Translations under genes and position numbers: made by a program
Shown here: piece by piece, positions 9,802 through 18,018 of the stretch
Position numbering within the stretch: the first letter of the stretch is position 1
Layout of the letters: each line of letters begins with the position of its first letter
Assembly (NCBI RefSeq): GCF_024437735.1
Contig: NZ_JANFQO010000007.1
Location: 171,693-235,692 of the forward strand
Reading direction: 5' to 3'
DNA: 64,000 bases
From: Tahibacter harae
GTDB lineage: Bacteria; Pseudomonadota; Gammaproteobacteria; Xanthomonadales; Rhodanobacteraceae
The notes under the pieces: model-generated
Seen by the model: the letters and a program-made list of their open reading frames with translations, nothing else
Database searches by the model: none
What the model was told of the DNA's origin: nothing

Positions 9802-9920
9802 GCCGCGTGCGGCTGTGGGGCCGCAGCCCGGCGGCGGAAGAAGTACCCGGTCGCGCCGGCGCGATCAGCTGCGACCTGATCCGCGGCCTGAGCAAGCGCA
9901 TGCTGTTCGTTGAAGACCGG
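9802..9920 (+). pseudogene. Decayed duplicate of the alr 3' end, second copy
   Basis: This 119-bp stretch aligns over its full length with the alr 3' end and with the first duplicate. Translated in phase it gives RVRLWGRSPAAEEVPGRAG and ends KRMLFVEDR, against RVLLWGRGLAVEEIAGRAG and KRVLFVED in Alr. The stop codon has become CGG. The first 40 bases match the first duplicate better than alr, so the second copy probably arose from it or with it. Confidence 0.85.
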
Positions 9921-10075
9921 GTTGCGCGCGCGCCGACCTCCGCGGGCCAATGGCAGCCGCGGCCAGAACGTCAGTCTCGCCATCTGCGATCCGCCGCAGC
10001 CATCCTGCGCGCCGTTTGCGTCCGCGCCGCCGCCTCGGCGACGCTATCCCCTCGCCACAGCTATCAGGACCGCCC

Positions 10076-11455
10076 ATGGCCAAGGCCAAGACCGCCTACG
10101 TCTGCAACGAATGCGGCAGTGAACACAGCAAATGGCAGGGGCAATGCGCCGACTGCGGCGCCTGGAACTCGCTCAGCGAAATCGTGCTCAGCCCGGCGGC
10201 GAAGAATGCCCCGGCCGCGGCGCGCCGCAGCGGCTACGCCGGCGACGCCACCGCACCGCGCGTGCTGTCGCTGGATGCGGTGGCGCAGACCGTGGAGGCG
10301 CGCACGTCGATCGGCATAGGCGAGCTGGATCGCGTGCTCGGCGGCGGCCTGGTCGAAGGCTCGGTGGTGCTGATCGGCGGCGATCCGGGCATAGGCAAAT
10401 CCACCTTGCTGCTGCAGATGCTCGGCGCCCTGGGCGAACGCCTCAACGGCCTCTACGTCACCGGCGAAGAATCCCTGGCCCAGGTCGCGGCGCGCGCCCA
10501 GCGCCTGGGGCTGCCTCTGGCGCCGCTGCGCGCGCTGGCCGAGACCTGCGTGGAACGCATCGTCGAACACGCCGCCGCGCACAAGCCCAAGGTGCTGATC
10601 ATCGATTCCATCCAGACCATCTGGACGGAACTGCTGACCGCAGCGCCCGGGTCGGTCAGCCAGGTGCGCGAATCGGCGGCGCGGCTCACGCGCTTCGCCA
10701 AGGAATCCGGCATCAGCGTGTTCCTGGTCGGCCACGTGACCAAGGAGGGCGGCATCGCCGGCCCGCGCGTGCTGGAACATATGGTCGACGCCGTGCTGTA
10801 TTTCGAAGGCGAATCCGGCAGCCGCTTCCGCGTGCTGCGGGCGTTCAAGAACCGCTTCGGCGCAGTCAACGAACTCGGCGTATTCGCCATGTCGGAAAAA
10901 GGCCTGCGCGAAGTGCCCAATCCTTCCGCCATCTTCCTCTCCGCCCACGCCGGCCCCACGCCGGGCAGCGCGGTCATGGTCACGCGCGAAGGCACGCGGC
11001 CGCTGCTGGTGGAAGTGCAGGCCCTGGTCGATCAGTCGCCGCTGGCCAATCCGCGCCGCGTCGCCCTGGGCCTGGAACAGAACCGCCTGGCGATGCTGCT
11101 GGCGGTATTGCACCGCCACGGCGGCGCAGCGGTCTACGATCAGGACGTGTTCGTCAACGTAGTCGGCGGCATCCGCGTACAGGAAACCGCCGCCGACCTG
11201 CCCATCCTGTTCGCCATTCTCTCCAGCTTTCGCGACCGCGCCCTGCCCGACAAGCTGGTCGCCTTCGGCGAAGTCGGCCTGTCCGGCGAGATCCGCCCCG
11301 TGCCCAACGGCGAGGAACGGCTCAAGGAAGCCGCCACGCACGGTTTCCTCAAGGCCGTGGTGCCCAAGGCGAACGCACCGAAGAAGGCAAGAATTGGAGA
11401 AATGGAAATTGTCGGCGTGGAGCGCCTGAGCGAGGCGCTGAACGCAATTCTCTGA
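10076..11455 (+). CDS. radA: DNA repair protein RadA
   Basis: 459 residues, usual length. An N-terminal C4 zinc finger (CNECGSEHSKWQGQCADCG, residues 10-28), RecA-like ATPase with Walker A GGDPGIGKST, the RadA-specific KNRFG motif, and a C-terminal Lon-like domain with GEVGLSGEIRPV. RadA drives branch migration of recombination intermediates as a hexameric ring. The start at 10076 is set by the zinc finger; the longer upstream frame runs into the alr-derived repeat. Stop and the yceI-like stop face each other 64 bp apart. Confidence 0.97.
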   Translation: MAKAKTAYVCNECGSEHSKWQGQCADCGAWNSLSEIVLSPAAKNAPAAARRSGYAGDATAPRVLSLDAVAQTVEARTSIGIGELDRVLGGGLVEGSVVLIGGDPGIGKSTLLLQMLGALGERLNGLYVTGEESLAQVAARAQRLGLPLAPLRALAETCVERIVEHAAAHKPKVLIIDSIQTIWTELLTAAPGSVSQVRESAARLTRFAKESGISVFLVGHVTKEGGIAGPRVLEHMVDAVLYFEGESGSRFRVLRAFKNRFGAVNELGVFAMSEKGLREVPNPSAIFLSAHAGPTPGSAVMVTREGTRPLLVEVQALVDQSPLANPRRVALGLEQNRLAMLLAVLHRHGGAAVYDQDVFVNVVGGIRVQETAADLPILFAILSSFRDRALPDKLVAFGEVGLSGEIRPVPNGEERLKEAATHGFLKAVVPKANAPKKARIGEMEIVGVERLSEALNAIL

Positions 11456-11519
11456 ACTGCCTGCGCATGCCGGCTGCCGCTGCAAAGCAGTCGCCGGCTG
11501 CGCGGGCGTCAGTACCGCA

Positions 11520-12122
11520 TCAGTCTTTCTTCGCCGCCGGCGGTGCCGGCAGCGCATCCTTGAACGCCTCGACCTGTATGCGCACCAGGATGCGGCCCAT
11601 GCCGTTGTCGGCGTACTGGCTCATGCCCCAGTCGGCCCGGTCCAGCGTGGCCTGTGCATCGGCGCCGCAGACCGGCTTCTTGTAGTAGAAATGTTCGGTG
11701 CAGGTGAGGCTGTTGATCTTGAGCTTCAGCGGCTTGGTCACGCCGCGCAGCGTGAGCTTGCCGTCGACTTCCACCGGCTTGTCGCCTTCGAAACGCAGTT
11801 CGCCGGCATAGGTCATGACCGGGAACCGGGCAGTATTCAGCCAATCCGCGGTGACAGCGTGTTCGTGCATGGAATCCAGGCCGAAATCGATGCTGTCGGT
11901 ATCGACCTCGACCTTGACCGAACCCTTGTGGGCCGCCAGGTCCAGGCTGATCTCGCCGCGGCTGCGGTTGAACTTGCCGCGCCAGGTGGAAAGTCCCATA
12001 TGCGGCATTTCCAGGCTGGGATAGGTGTGCTCCGGGTCGATCACGTACTTCTCCGGCGCAGCGTAGGCCGGCAGGGTGACGGCAAAGGCCAGCAGGCCGA
12101 ACAGGCAGGGATGCAGGTTCAT
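11520..12122 (-). CDS. YceI family periplasmic protein
   Basis: 200 residues with a cleavable signal peptide (MNLHPCLFGLLAFAVTLPAYA). The mature part shows the YceI lipocalin-like pattern: YVIDPEHTYPSLEMPHMG, KVEVDTDSIDFG, FPVMTYAG, VDGKLTLRGVTKPL and a terminal WGMSQY segment. YceI proteins bind isoprenoid-like or amphiphilic molecules in the periplasm and are often stress-induced. The notable point is upstream: at 12206-12232 the minus strand has TGTCGA-N17-CGAC, matching the sites ahead of both DGPF genes of the ECF42 locus ten kilobases away. This suggests sigma-factor control. The ATG at 12122 is chosen because it starts the signal peptide. Confidence 0.93.
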   Translation of the reverse strand: MNLHPCLFGLLAFAVTLPAYAAPEKYVIDPEHTYPSLEMPHMGLSTWRGKFNRSRGEISLDLAAHKGSVKVEVDTDSIDFGLDSMHEHAVTADWLNTARFPVMTYAGELRFEGDKPVEVDGKLTLRGVTKPLKLKINSLTCTEHFYYKKPVCGADAQATLDRADWGMSQYADNGMGRILVRIQVEAFKDALPAPPAAKKD

Positions 12123-12205
12123 GGCGCAAATCCTCGGGCAGGGTGGGAACGGACGGTGAAGCCGCGGCCGCAGGATAGACGCCTGGGGCCGCGGCTTGCA
12201 GGAGC

Positions 12206-12232
12206 GTCGAACCAGGGCACTGCGGATCGACA
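12206..12232 (-). promoter_or_regulatory. Candidate ECF42-type promoter upstream of yceI-like gene
   Basis: On the minus strand the site reads TGTCGA, 17 bases, CGAC, with CCCTGGTT before the -10. The sites at 23839-23865 and 24422-24448 have the same -35, spacing and -10, and CCCTGGCT at the same place. The -10 is 84 bp before the ATG. As I recall, TGTCGA and a CGAC/CGTC-like -10 are the ECF42 consensus. Confidence 0.75.
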
Positions 12233-12298
12233 TGGCCGGCGCGTGGATCATGTCGCAGCGATGGCCGCGACTGCGGCCGCCCCACGCGGATTCATCCT

Positions 12299-12592
12299 CT
12301 ACCGATCTGTGAAACCGCGTACGCCGATCACCATCCCCTCGCCATTGAAGCGGACGATGATGTAGCTGCTGGGACCGGTGGAATAGATCCAGTCCTCGCC
12401 TATCTGGGCGCCGTTTCGTCCTATCACCGCCCTGCGCCTGGACGGCTCGCCGCCCGCATCCATCACCCGCTTTTCGGTATCCCCCGCGGAAATCACCTTG
12501 CTCCCGAGCCGAACGGTCGAACTCGAAGAACCTGTATCCGCACCGGCCAGGCCGGCGTAAAGCAACACAAAAGCAATCACTGCAAATCGCAT
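12299..12592 (-). CDS. Small exported protein, DUF2845-like
   Basis: 97 residues with a signal peptide (MRFAVIAFVLLYAGLAGA). The mature part has the pattern VRLGSKVISAGDTEKRVMDAGGEP, as in DUF2845 and SmpA/BamE-like small periplasmic proteins where a G(D)-x-x-x-V-x-x-x-x-GxP hairpin is typical, followed by WIYSTGPSSYIIVRFNGEGMV. Function is unknown. The family match is from memory and should be read as moderate. It stands alone between the yceI promoter and the repeat-rich region. Confidence 0.7.
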   Translation of the reverse strand: MRFAVIAFVLLYAGLAGADTGSSSSTVRLGSKVISAGDTEKRVMDAGGEPSRRRAVIGRNGAQIGEDWIYSTGPSSYIIVRFNGEGMVIGVRGFTDR

Positions 12593-12700
12593 AAATCCCC
12601 CCCGTTACTGTCTGATGGACTGTCTCTACTGTCGCCGGGGCGCCTGCACTCCCAGCGTAATAGCGATCGCGTGGCGCGGACGGGCGTCCTGCTGAGGATC

Positions 12701-13160
12701 GGGACACCCACTTGCTGGCTCCTTCCCTAAGTCCGGACACCCAACGAATCAGGAGACAACGAATCAGGACACCCAATGAATGAAACGCGGCGAAGCGGCC
12801 CCAGGCTGTTGGACGTACGAGCCCGCCATCCATCAAACACCCGTGCCAGAAATCGAGAAACCTGAAGAAACCGGATCGACCGGCTTGGCGGGAGGAATGA
12901 TTCGAGACAACCACCAACCATCGCGAGCCGGTCCGTCTTCCGATTCAGAAAGTCCCATCCCTAGGCAAATCAGCCCTCTAGGGCATATCAGGACACCCAC
13001 AAACCGCCTGCTTGGCTGACTCAAGCCTGTTTCCCCGCTAGATCAGCGCTAGATCAGGACACCCACAAATCGAGCGAACCGCGACACCTTCGACCATTAG
13101 CCCCGACCGGCCCGCCTTCCGCTCCAGAAAGTCGCGTCCCGAGCACTCCGGGACACCCAC
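12701..13160. repeat. Cluster of six GGACACCCA repeats
   Basis: Six copies of a GGACACCCA motif, mostly CAGGACACCCACAAA, start at 12701, 12735, 12765, 12989, 13055 and 13150. The stretches before the fourth and sixth copies are also related (CCGTCTTCCGATTCAGAAAGTC near 12934 and CCGCCTTCCGCTCCAGAAAGTC near 13112), so at least one ~170-bp unit was duplicated and has decayed. The ~680-bp gap (12593-13275) holds no convincing gene. The motif resembles repeats found beside REP-associated Y1 transposases, but no transposase is present. Confidence 0.75.
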
Positions 13161-13275
13161 AAATCCCCACCCGACCAACCGACCGCTCAGGCCAACCTGC
13201 CAGTCCCCCCAATACCCTTGCCCCATCGCCTTCACTCCCCGATGCTGCCCACTGCCCCACCTCGGCCCGGCTCCG

Positions 13276-14295
13276 ATGTTGACCAGCCTCACCCTGATCC
13301 TTATCGGCTTCTCCATCGCCAGCGCGGTCCTGCTGCTGGGCGCCAACCTGGCCGGCTACGGGCCGCCGGAGCAGAGCTGGCTGTCGCGCCTGGCCGCCGT
13401 CGTACTGCTGGCCGGCCTGGCCTGCCTGCAATGGCTGCACGGCGACTATCTGCTGCACGGCGGAGCGCTATTCCAGGCGCGCTATTACGCCAGCCTGCTG
13501 TACCTGGTCGATCCGGCCTTCTACCTGTTCTTCCTTGGCGTGTTGCAGCCGCCGGCGGCGAGCAATCCGCTGCGCCTGCTGCATTTCGCGCCGGTGGTGC
13601 TGGCCTGGCTGCTGCCGGCAGCGGTGGCGATACCGCTGGCGTTCGCGTTCGGCGCACTGCACGCGCTGCTGCTGTGGCGGCTGGTGCACGCACTGCGCGC
13701 ACAGCGCCGGCATTTCCGGCTGGAGGCCGCCGCCTTCGCCGTGTTCGCGCTGATCGCCCTGGCCATACTGGTGCTGGGCCTGACCGCGCCGCTGCACAGC
13801 GAGCGGAACTTCTTCCTCGGCTACGCCCTGCTGATCGGCCTGGCCTTCTGGCTGATCGTCTACCTCCTGCTGCGCTTCCCCGACCTGCTCGCGCGCGCCG
13901 CGGAGGCCGTGCGCAGCGCCTATGCCATTTCCACCCTGGGCCGTATCGACAGGGAACAGGTGCTGGCCCGGCTGCAGCGGCTGCTGCGCGAGGAAAAGGT
14001 CTATTGCGACGAGAACCTCAGCCTGGCCAGCCTGGCGCAGCAGCTGGAGCTGACGCCGCACCAGTTGTCGGAGCTGATCAACTCCAGCTACGGCGTGGGC
14101 TTCTCGCGGCATATCCGCGAGCACCGGGTCGAGGCGGCCAAACACATGCTGCTGGCCGAACCGGAGGCCTCGGTGCTGTCCGTCGGCCTGGCTGTGGGCT
14201 TCACCTCGCAGTCGAATTTTTACGCCGCCTTCCGCGAGATCACCGGCGAGGTGCCGGGCCGGTTCCGCAAGCGCGGCGGTGAACAATCGCCCTGA
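13276..14295 (+). CDS. Membrane-bound AraC family transcriptional regulator
   Basis: 339 residues. The first ~200 form about seven hydrophobic segments (for example LTLILIGFSIASAVLLLG and FLGYALLIGLAFWLIVYLLL). The C-terminal ~110 residues are an AraC-type double helix-turn-helix: ENLSLASLAQQLELTPHQLS, then VLSVGLAVGFTSQSNFYAAF and GEVPGRFRKR. Such proteins sense a membrane or extracytoplasmic signal and regulate nearby genes. The likely targets are the DCC1-like and desaturase genes 230 bp downstream, which follow an unusually AT-rich promoter region. The ligand is unknown. Confidence 0.88.
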   Translation: MLTSLTLILIGFSIASAVLLLGANLAGYGPPEQSWLSRLAAVVLLAGLACLQWLHGDYLLHGGALFQARYYASLLYLVDPAFYLFFLGVLQPPAASNPLRLLHFAPVVLAWLLPAAVAIPLAFAFGALHALLLWRLVHALRAQRRHFRLEAAAFAVFALIALAILVLGLTAPLHSERNFFLGYALLIGLAFWLIVYLLLRFPDLLARAAEAVRSAYAISTLGRIDREQVLARLQRLLREEKVYCDENLSLASLAQQLELTPHQLSELINSSYGVGFSRHIREHRVEAAKHMLLAEPEASVLSVGLAVGFTSQSNFYAAFREITGEVPGRFRKRGGEQSP

Positions 14296-14525
14296 TCGCA
14301 GCGTCCAGGCCCGGCGCCGCGGGCGCACTGGCCATCAGATGCCCTCGCCCAAGCCCGGCCGGAAAGCCGCAAGCTTGCGGAATTATCTTTTCGGAAATTG
14401 GCAAAGCACTGAAAAACAAACGGTTTCGTCACTAGCGAAAAAACCTGTTCCGCTTTTGTCATTGCGGAAGCGCCGGCGCCGCCGCCCGCGCAGGCTGGCC
14501 CCGTCCCTCCACGACGAGCCCCGCC
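14296..14525 (+). promoter_or_regulatory. AT-rich presumptive promoter region of the DCC1-like/desaturase pair
   Basis: 230 bp after the AraC-type regulator. Bases about 14379-14475 are strikingly AT-rich against their surroundings (TTATCTTTTCGGAAATTGGC, GAAAAACAAACGG) and include an imperfect palindrome GGTTTCG-N6-CGAAAAAACC around 14420-14445. This would suit a regulator-controlled promoter. No sigma-70 pair is assigned. Confidence 0.4.
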
Positions 14526-14909
14526 ATGTCCGCCCTGCCGCCCATCACGGTCTTTTTCGACAGCTACTGCCCGGTCTGCCGGCGCGAAGTTGCCAGTCAT
14601 CGCCGCCGCGCGCCGGATGCGCCCATCGTCTGGCGCGACCTCGCCACCGATCCCGCCGCCCTGGCCGGCCAGGATTTCGGCCTCGACGCCGCCCTGGCCC
14701 TGCTGCATGTGCGCGACGCCCAGGGCCGGCTGCATATCGGCCTGGCCGCGCACCTGCAGCTGTGGGAGCGGCTGCCGGGCTGGCGCCATCTGGCCGCGGC
14801 GCTGCAGCGGCTTGCCTGGCTGCAGCGTCCGCTGGAAATGCTGTACCGGCTGTTCACCCGCCACCGTCCGGGCCTGGCCCGGCGCCGCCGGGAGCGCCGC
14901 CATGGCTGA
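14526..14909 (+). CDS. DCC1-like thiol-disulfide oxidoreductase family protein (DUF393)
   Basis: 127 residues. It begins with a beta strand and a CxxC motif in VFFDSYCPVCRREV (C18 and C21), the family usually showing DGxCxxC. The typical downstream pattern is also present: VWRDLATDP, a LHVRDAQGRLHIGLAAHLQL segment and LPGWRHL. The thioredoxin-like fold suggests a redox role, but no partner is proven. Its 3' end overlaps the desaturase start by 8 bp, so the two are translationally coupled. DUF393 genes often neighbour membrane lipid or desaturase genes. Confidence 0.85.
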   Translation: MSALPPITVFFDSYCPVCRREVASHRRRAPDAPIVWRDLATDPAALAGQDFGLDAALALLHVRDAQGRLHIGLAAHLQLWERLPGWRHLAAALQRLAWLQRPLEMLYRLFTRHRPGLARRRRERRHG

Positions 14910-16377
14910 GGCGTCCCTGCTGCACTGGCGCGACCTCGCCGGCCTGACCCCGGCCCAGCGCGCGGCCGAACTGCTGCTGCCGCTGCCCTGGCTGATCCTC
15001 GCGCTGGCATTCGCGCAGTGCGGCTGGTTCGCGGCCGGCGCCGTGGCGACTGCGCTGTTCTTCACCGCGGGCCTGCGCCTGACCCATGACGGCTACCACC
15101 GCAATCTCGGCCTGAGCCCGGCCGGCAACGATCGCCTGCTGTTCCTGCTCAGCGTGCTGCTGGGCGGGGCGCTGCACGCGATCGAACACACGCATCTGCA
15201 CCATCACCGCCACTGCCTGGCCGAGGACGATCTGGAAGGCCGCATCAGCCATCTGGGCCTGGCCGCCGCCATGCTGCGCAGTCCGCTGTATCCGCTGCAG
15301 ATCCATTGGCATACCTGGCGCCGCGGCACGCCGCGCCAGCGCCGCTGGATGCGGCGCGAACTGCTGGCCATCGCGCTGGTGCAGTGCTTGGTCTGGAGCA
15401 GCGGCAGCGCCGCGCTGCAATGGATTGCCTTCTGTCTGCTGTGCGCCAATGCGGCGGTGCCGCTGGTCGGCATCTGGAGCGTGCATCGCGGCTGCGCGCG
15501 GGACCCGGGCCGCGCGCGCAGCAGCCGCAGCAGGCTGCTGGCGCGGCTCAGCTTCAACATGCTGTATCACCACGAACATCACCGCTATCCGGGCGTGCCG
15601 GCGCGGCATCTGGGCGAACTGGCGCGACGCCTGGCCGCGCACGGCACCGCGCCGCCGGCGCTGCCGCTGCTGGGCGGCCTGCAGCGAGCGGCTGCGCCCG
15701 GGCAGGCGGATGCGGACCGCGACGCGCCGCAGGATTTGCCGTCCGCTGCAACGGCCGCGGCGGCCGCCCGCTCCACCCGGCCGCATAAGGGACCGTCGCG
15801 CGCCGGCCGTTGCCGCAGGCCGCCGGGTCTGCGACGGCGCCAACTGCGCCTCGCCGCCTTCGCCTTGCTGCCGCTGCTGGCCGGCTGCGGCCACCGCCAC
15901 GCCGGCACGCTGCAACTGGATGTCTGCGCGCTGGCCGGGCCGGCCGTCGCCACGCTGATCGCCGAACCGCTGGCCCTGCCCGGCCAGGTGCGGCCGCCGC
16001 TGGCCGGCAGCTGCCAATTCCGCGCCGTAGACGATGCGCAGCATGCGCCGCAGATAGAAGTACAGCTGTATACCGAAGCCGCCGCCGCGCGCACGCGCCT
16101 GCCGCTGGCGCAGACCTTGCGCCTGATCCTGGCCGAAGCCGGCAACACCTACGGCGGCGCGGACATCCTCGCCTTCGACAAGGTGGCCGAAACCAATGTG
16201 GCCTACGGCGAAGCCGCCCAGCCGCGCCTGCTGGTGCTGGCCGAAGGCGGCGTGATCCTGGAAATCCAGCTGCGCGGCGTGTATCGCCAATCGGCGGTGG
16301 AGCTGGCCATCCAATTGTGGAAAACGCTCAAGATCTATCGGCCGCCCGCGCCAGCTGGAAACACCCCGTCCGCCTGA
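14902..16377 (+). CDS. Fatty acid desaturase fused to a lipoprotein-like C-terminal domain
   Basis: 491 residues. Residues 1-250 are a membrane desaturase with three histidine boxes: HDGYH (62-66), HTHLHHHRH (96-104) and HHEHH (223-227), and hydrophobic spans around 25-60 and 150-195. These bind the di-iron centre that inserts double bonds into acyl chains. Residues 255-310 are a low-complexity Ala/Arg/Pro linker. Then comes what looks like a complete lipoprotein signal, LRRRQLRLAAFALLPLLAGC (lipobox Cys 329), and a ~160-residue domain I do not recognise. No ATG, GTG or TTG lies in frame just before that signal. This is either a real fusion, a lost stop codon, or a lipoprotein gene with a hidden start. 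The start overlaps the DCC1-like gene. Confidence 0.8.
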   Translation: MAEASLLHWRDLAGLTPAQRAAELLLPLPWLILALAFAQCGWFAAGAVATALFFTAGLRLTHDGYHRNLGLSPAGNDRLLFLLSVLLGGALHAIEHTHLHHHRHCLAEDDLEGRISHLGLAAAMLRSPLYPLQIHWHTWRRGTPRQRRWMRRELLAIALVQCLVWSSGSAALQWIAFCLLCANAAVPLVGIWSVHRGCARDPGRARSSRSRLLARLSFNMLYHHEHHRYPGVPARHLGELARRLAAHGTAPPALPLLGGLQRAAAPGQADADRDAPQDLPSAATAAAAARSTRPHKGPSRAGRCRRPPGLRRRQLRLAAFALLPLLAGCGHRHAGTLQLDVCALAGPAVATLIAEPLALPGQVRPPLAGSCQFRAVDDAQHAPQIEVQLYTEAAAARTRLPLAQTLRLILAEAGNTYGGADILAFDKVAETNVAYGEAAQPRLLVLAEGGVILEIQLRGVYRQSAVELAIQLWKTLKIYRPPAPAGNTPSA

Positions 16378-16647
16378 TCCGGCAAATCGCCCGGATCACA
16401 TCGTCCGCCGGTCCGGAAGGGCGCAGCCTGCACCAGCGTCACGCGCGTCTGCATGCAAACCCGCCACGCAAGCCGCGTCGAAACAGAAACAAGCCGCACC
16501 GCCGCCCGACGGGAAATGCAGGCGCGCGGCTGGCGGCCCGATACAGCGTTCGGCCGGCCGCCACGCAGCAAATACATGGCCGCAGCGGCCGCCGGCCCGG
16601 CGCCAGGGGATCGGCCGCGAAAAAACGGCACGCCGCTTCAACGGCGC

Positions 16648-18015
16648 TCAAGGACCGAAGTCGCCGCGAAAGATCCGATCCGTCACCCGGGAAATACGGC
16701 CGACCAGCAGATCCCGCGCGCTCGCGGCCTGGCAATCCGCCGCGACGGTGCCCACGAATACCGGCTGGTCGTCCCACAGGCTCAGGCGTGCGAACCACTG
16801 CATGGGCACATCCGCAGCATCGCAGCCCGGCGGCTGTCCCGGCATGGCAACCACGGTGGCACCGTTGCGCCCGAAGGCCGCGTCGAGGCCGTCGCCAGTG
16901 CTGTCGCTGCCGACATTCACCCGCGCCAGGTAGATGCCATCGGCGCCGCTCAGCGAAGCGGCGTACATCACACGTTCGCCGCCGGCCATGACGACGAGGT
17001 TGAGCGCACTGCCCGCCATCTCGCCATATCCCGCGATCAGCGGCAGCTCCACCTCGTGGCTGTCCGTCGCGCGCAGGATCTGCAGGCGCGGCACCTTCAC
17101 GCCGCCGGCGCTCGCATACAGATGCATGCCCAGCGCCATGACGCCGGGCCTCACCATGCGTCCGCCGTGCACGGAATAAACCCACGGCCCGACAGGTCCC
17201 AGCTCGACCGCATCCCCGGCAAGGTTCACGCCGTCCAGCACCTGGCGGAACCAGGTGAAGCACCAGCCCGCATTGCCGCCGGCATCCTGCCGGCTGATGC
17301 CGGCAATCCACAGATCGCCGTTCGGCGCATAGCCGGCTGCGGCGATGTAGCCGCCGTAGGCGTGCGTTCCGCCGCTGAGCAGGCGCGAATCGCGCAGCGT
17401 ACCGTTGGCGTTGACGCGGATCAGTGCGGCCCGGCCGTCGCCGATACCGCTGCCGCCCAGTTCGCCGCTCAGCAGAATTTCGCCGCCCGTGCCGCGGTCC
17501 GCGCCGCGCAGGGTCATGAAGCCGGAATTGCTGCCTGGCAAGGCCGCCGGATCAATGCCCACGCGCCCGCCGCTGCCAAAGGCCGCGTCCGGCTGTCCGC
17601 TGGCGGCGATGCGCAGCAGTTCGATCTTGCCCGCAGGTGTCGTATAGGCCAGATCCAGGCGGCCGTCGCCCAGGCACAGATTGCGCGGCGGTGCGCCGGA
17701 AGGAGTTGCGATCGGATATTCGACGCGCCCCTGCACACCGTAGCTCGCGTCCAGCGATCCATCGGGCAGCAGCCGCGCGAGGGTCAGCATGCCCGATTCC
17801 GCACGCACGCCGACCAGCACCTGGCTGCCGGCGGGACCGGGGCAGATGCCGACCGCGCGGTCCTGCGCGGTGTCGCCCTGGGCCGAATCGACACGCACGA
17901 AACCGTTCCGGCCGAAATCGGCATCCATGACCGCGTTGTCGGCCGCGGCCGCCGGCAGCGCCGCCGCCAGCAGCAGAGCGCAAAGTCCCGATGACAATTG
18001 ACTAATCATCTCCAT
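16648..18015 (-). CDS. Exported delta-60 repeat (beta-propeller-like) protein
   Basis: About 455 residues with a signal peptide ending AAALPAAAA. It carries the delta-60 repeat pattern LDxxFGxxGxV: MDADFGRNGFV, LDASYGVQGRV, PDAAFGSGGRV and LDAAFGRNGATV. These repeats form propeller-like domains on secreted or surface proteins of unknown role. The C-terminus ends TDRIFRGDFGP, resembling the DRVFVDGFD end of the cupredoxin at 39947. Start codons at 18018 (GTG), 18015 and 18009 (ATG) are all possible; the third fits best with a GGGTG six bases upstream. It is transcribed alone, converging with the desaturase fusion. Confidence 0.75.
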   Translation of the reverse strand: MEMISQLSSGLCALLLAAALPAAAADNAVMDADFGRNGFVRVDSAQGDTAQDRAVGICPGPAGSQVLVGVRAESGMLTLARLLPDGSLDASYGVQGRVEYPIATPSGAPPRNLCLGDGRLDLAYTTPAGKIELLRIAASGQPDAAFGSGGRVGIDPAALPGSNSGFMTLRGADRGTGGEILLSGELGGSGIGDGRAALIRVNANGTLRDSRLLSGGTHAYGGYIAAAGYAPNGDLWIAGISRQDAGGNAGWCFTWFRQVLDGVNLAGDAVELGPVGPWVYSVHGGRMVRPGVMALGMHLYASAGGVKVPRLQILRATDSHEVELPLIAGYGEMAGSALNLVVMAGGERVMYAASLSGADGIYLARVNVGSDSTGDGLDAAFGRNGATVVAMPGQPPGCDAADVPMQWFARLSLWDDQPVFVGTVAADCQAASARDLLVGRISRVTDRIFRGDFGP

Positions 18016-18018
18016 CAC

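Noticed and set aside
12780..13346. Several short frames in the GGACACCCA repeat cluster
   Set aside because: No ribosome-binding site, no family match, atypical codon use; they exist on both strands.
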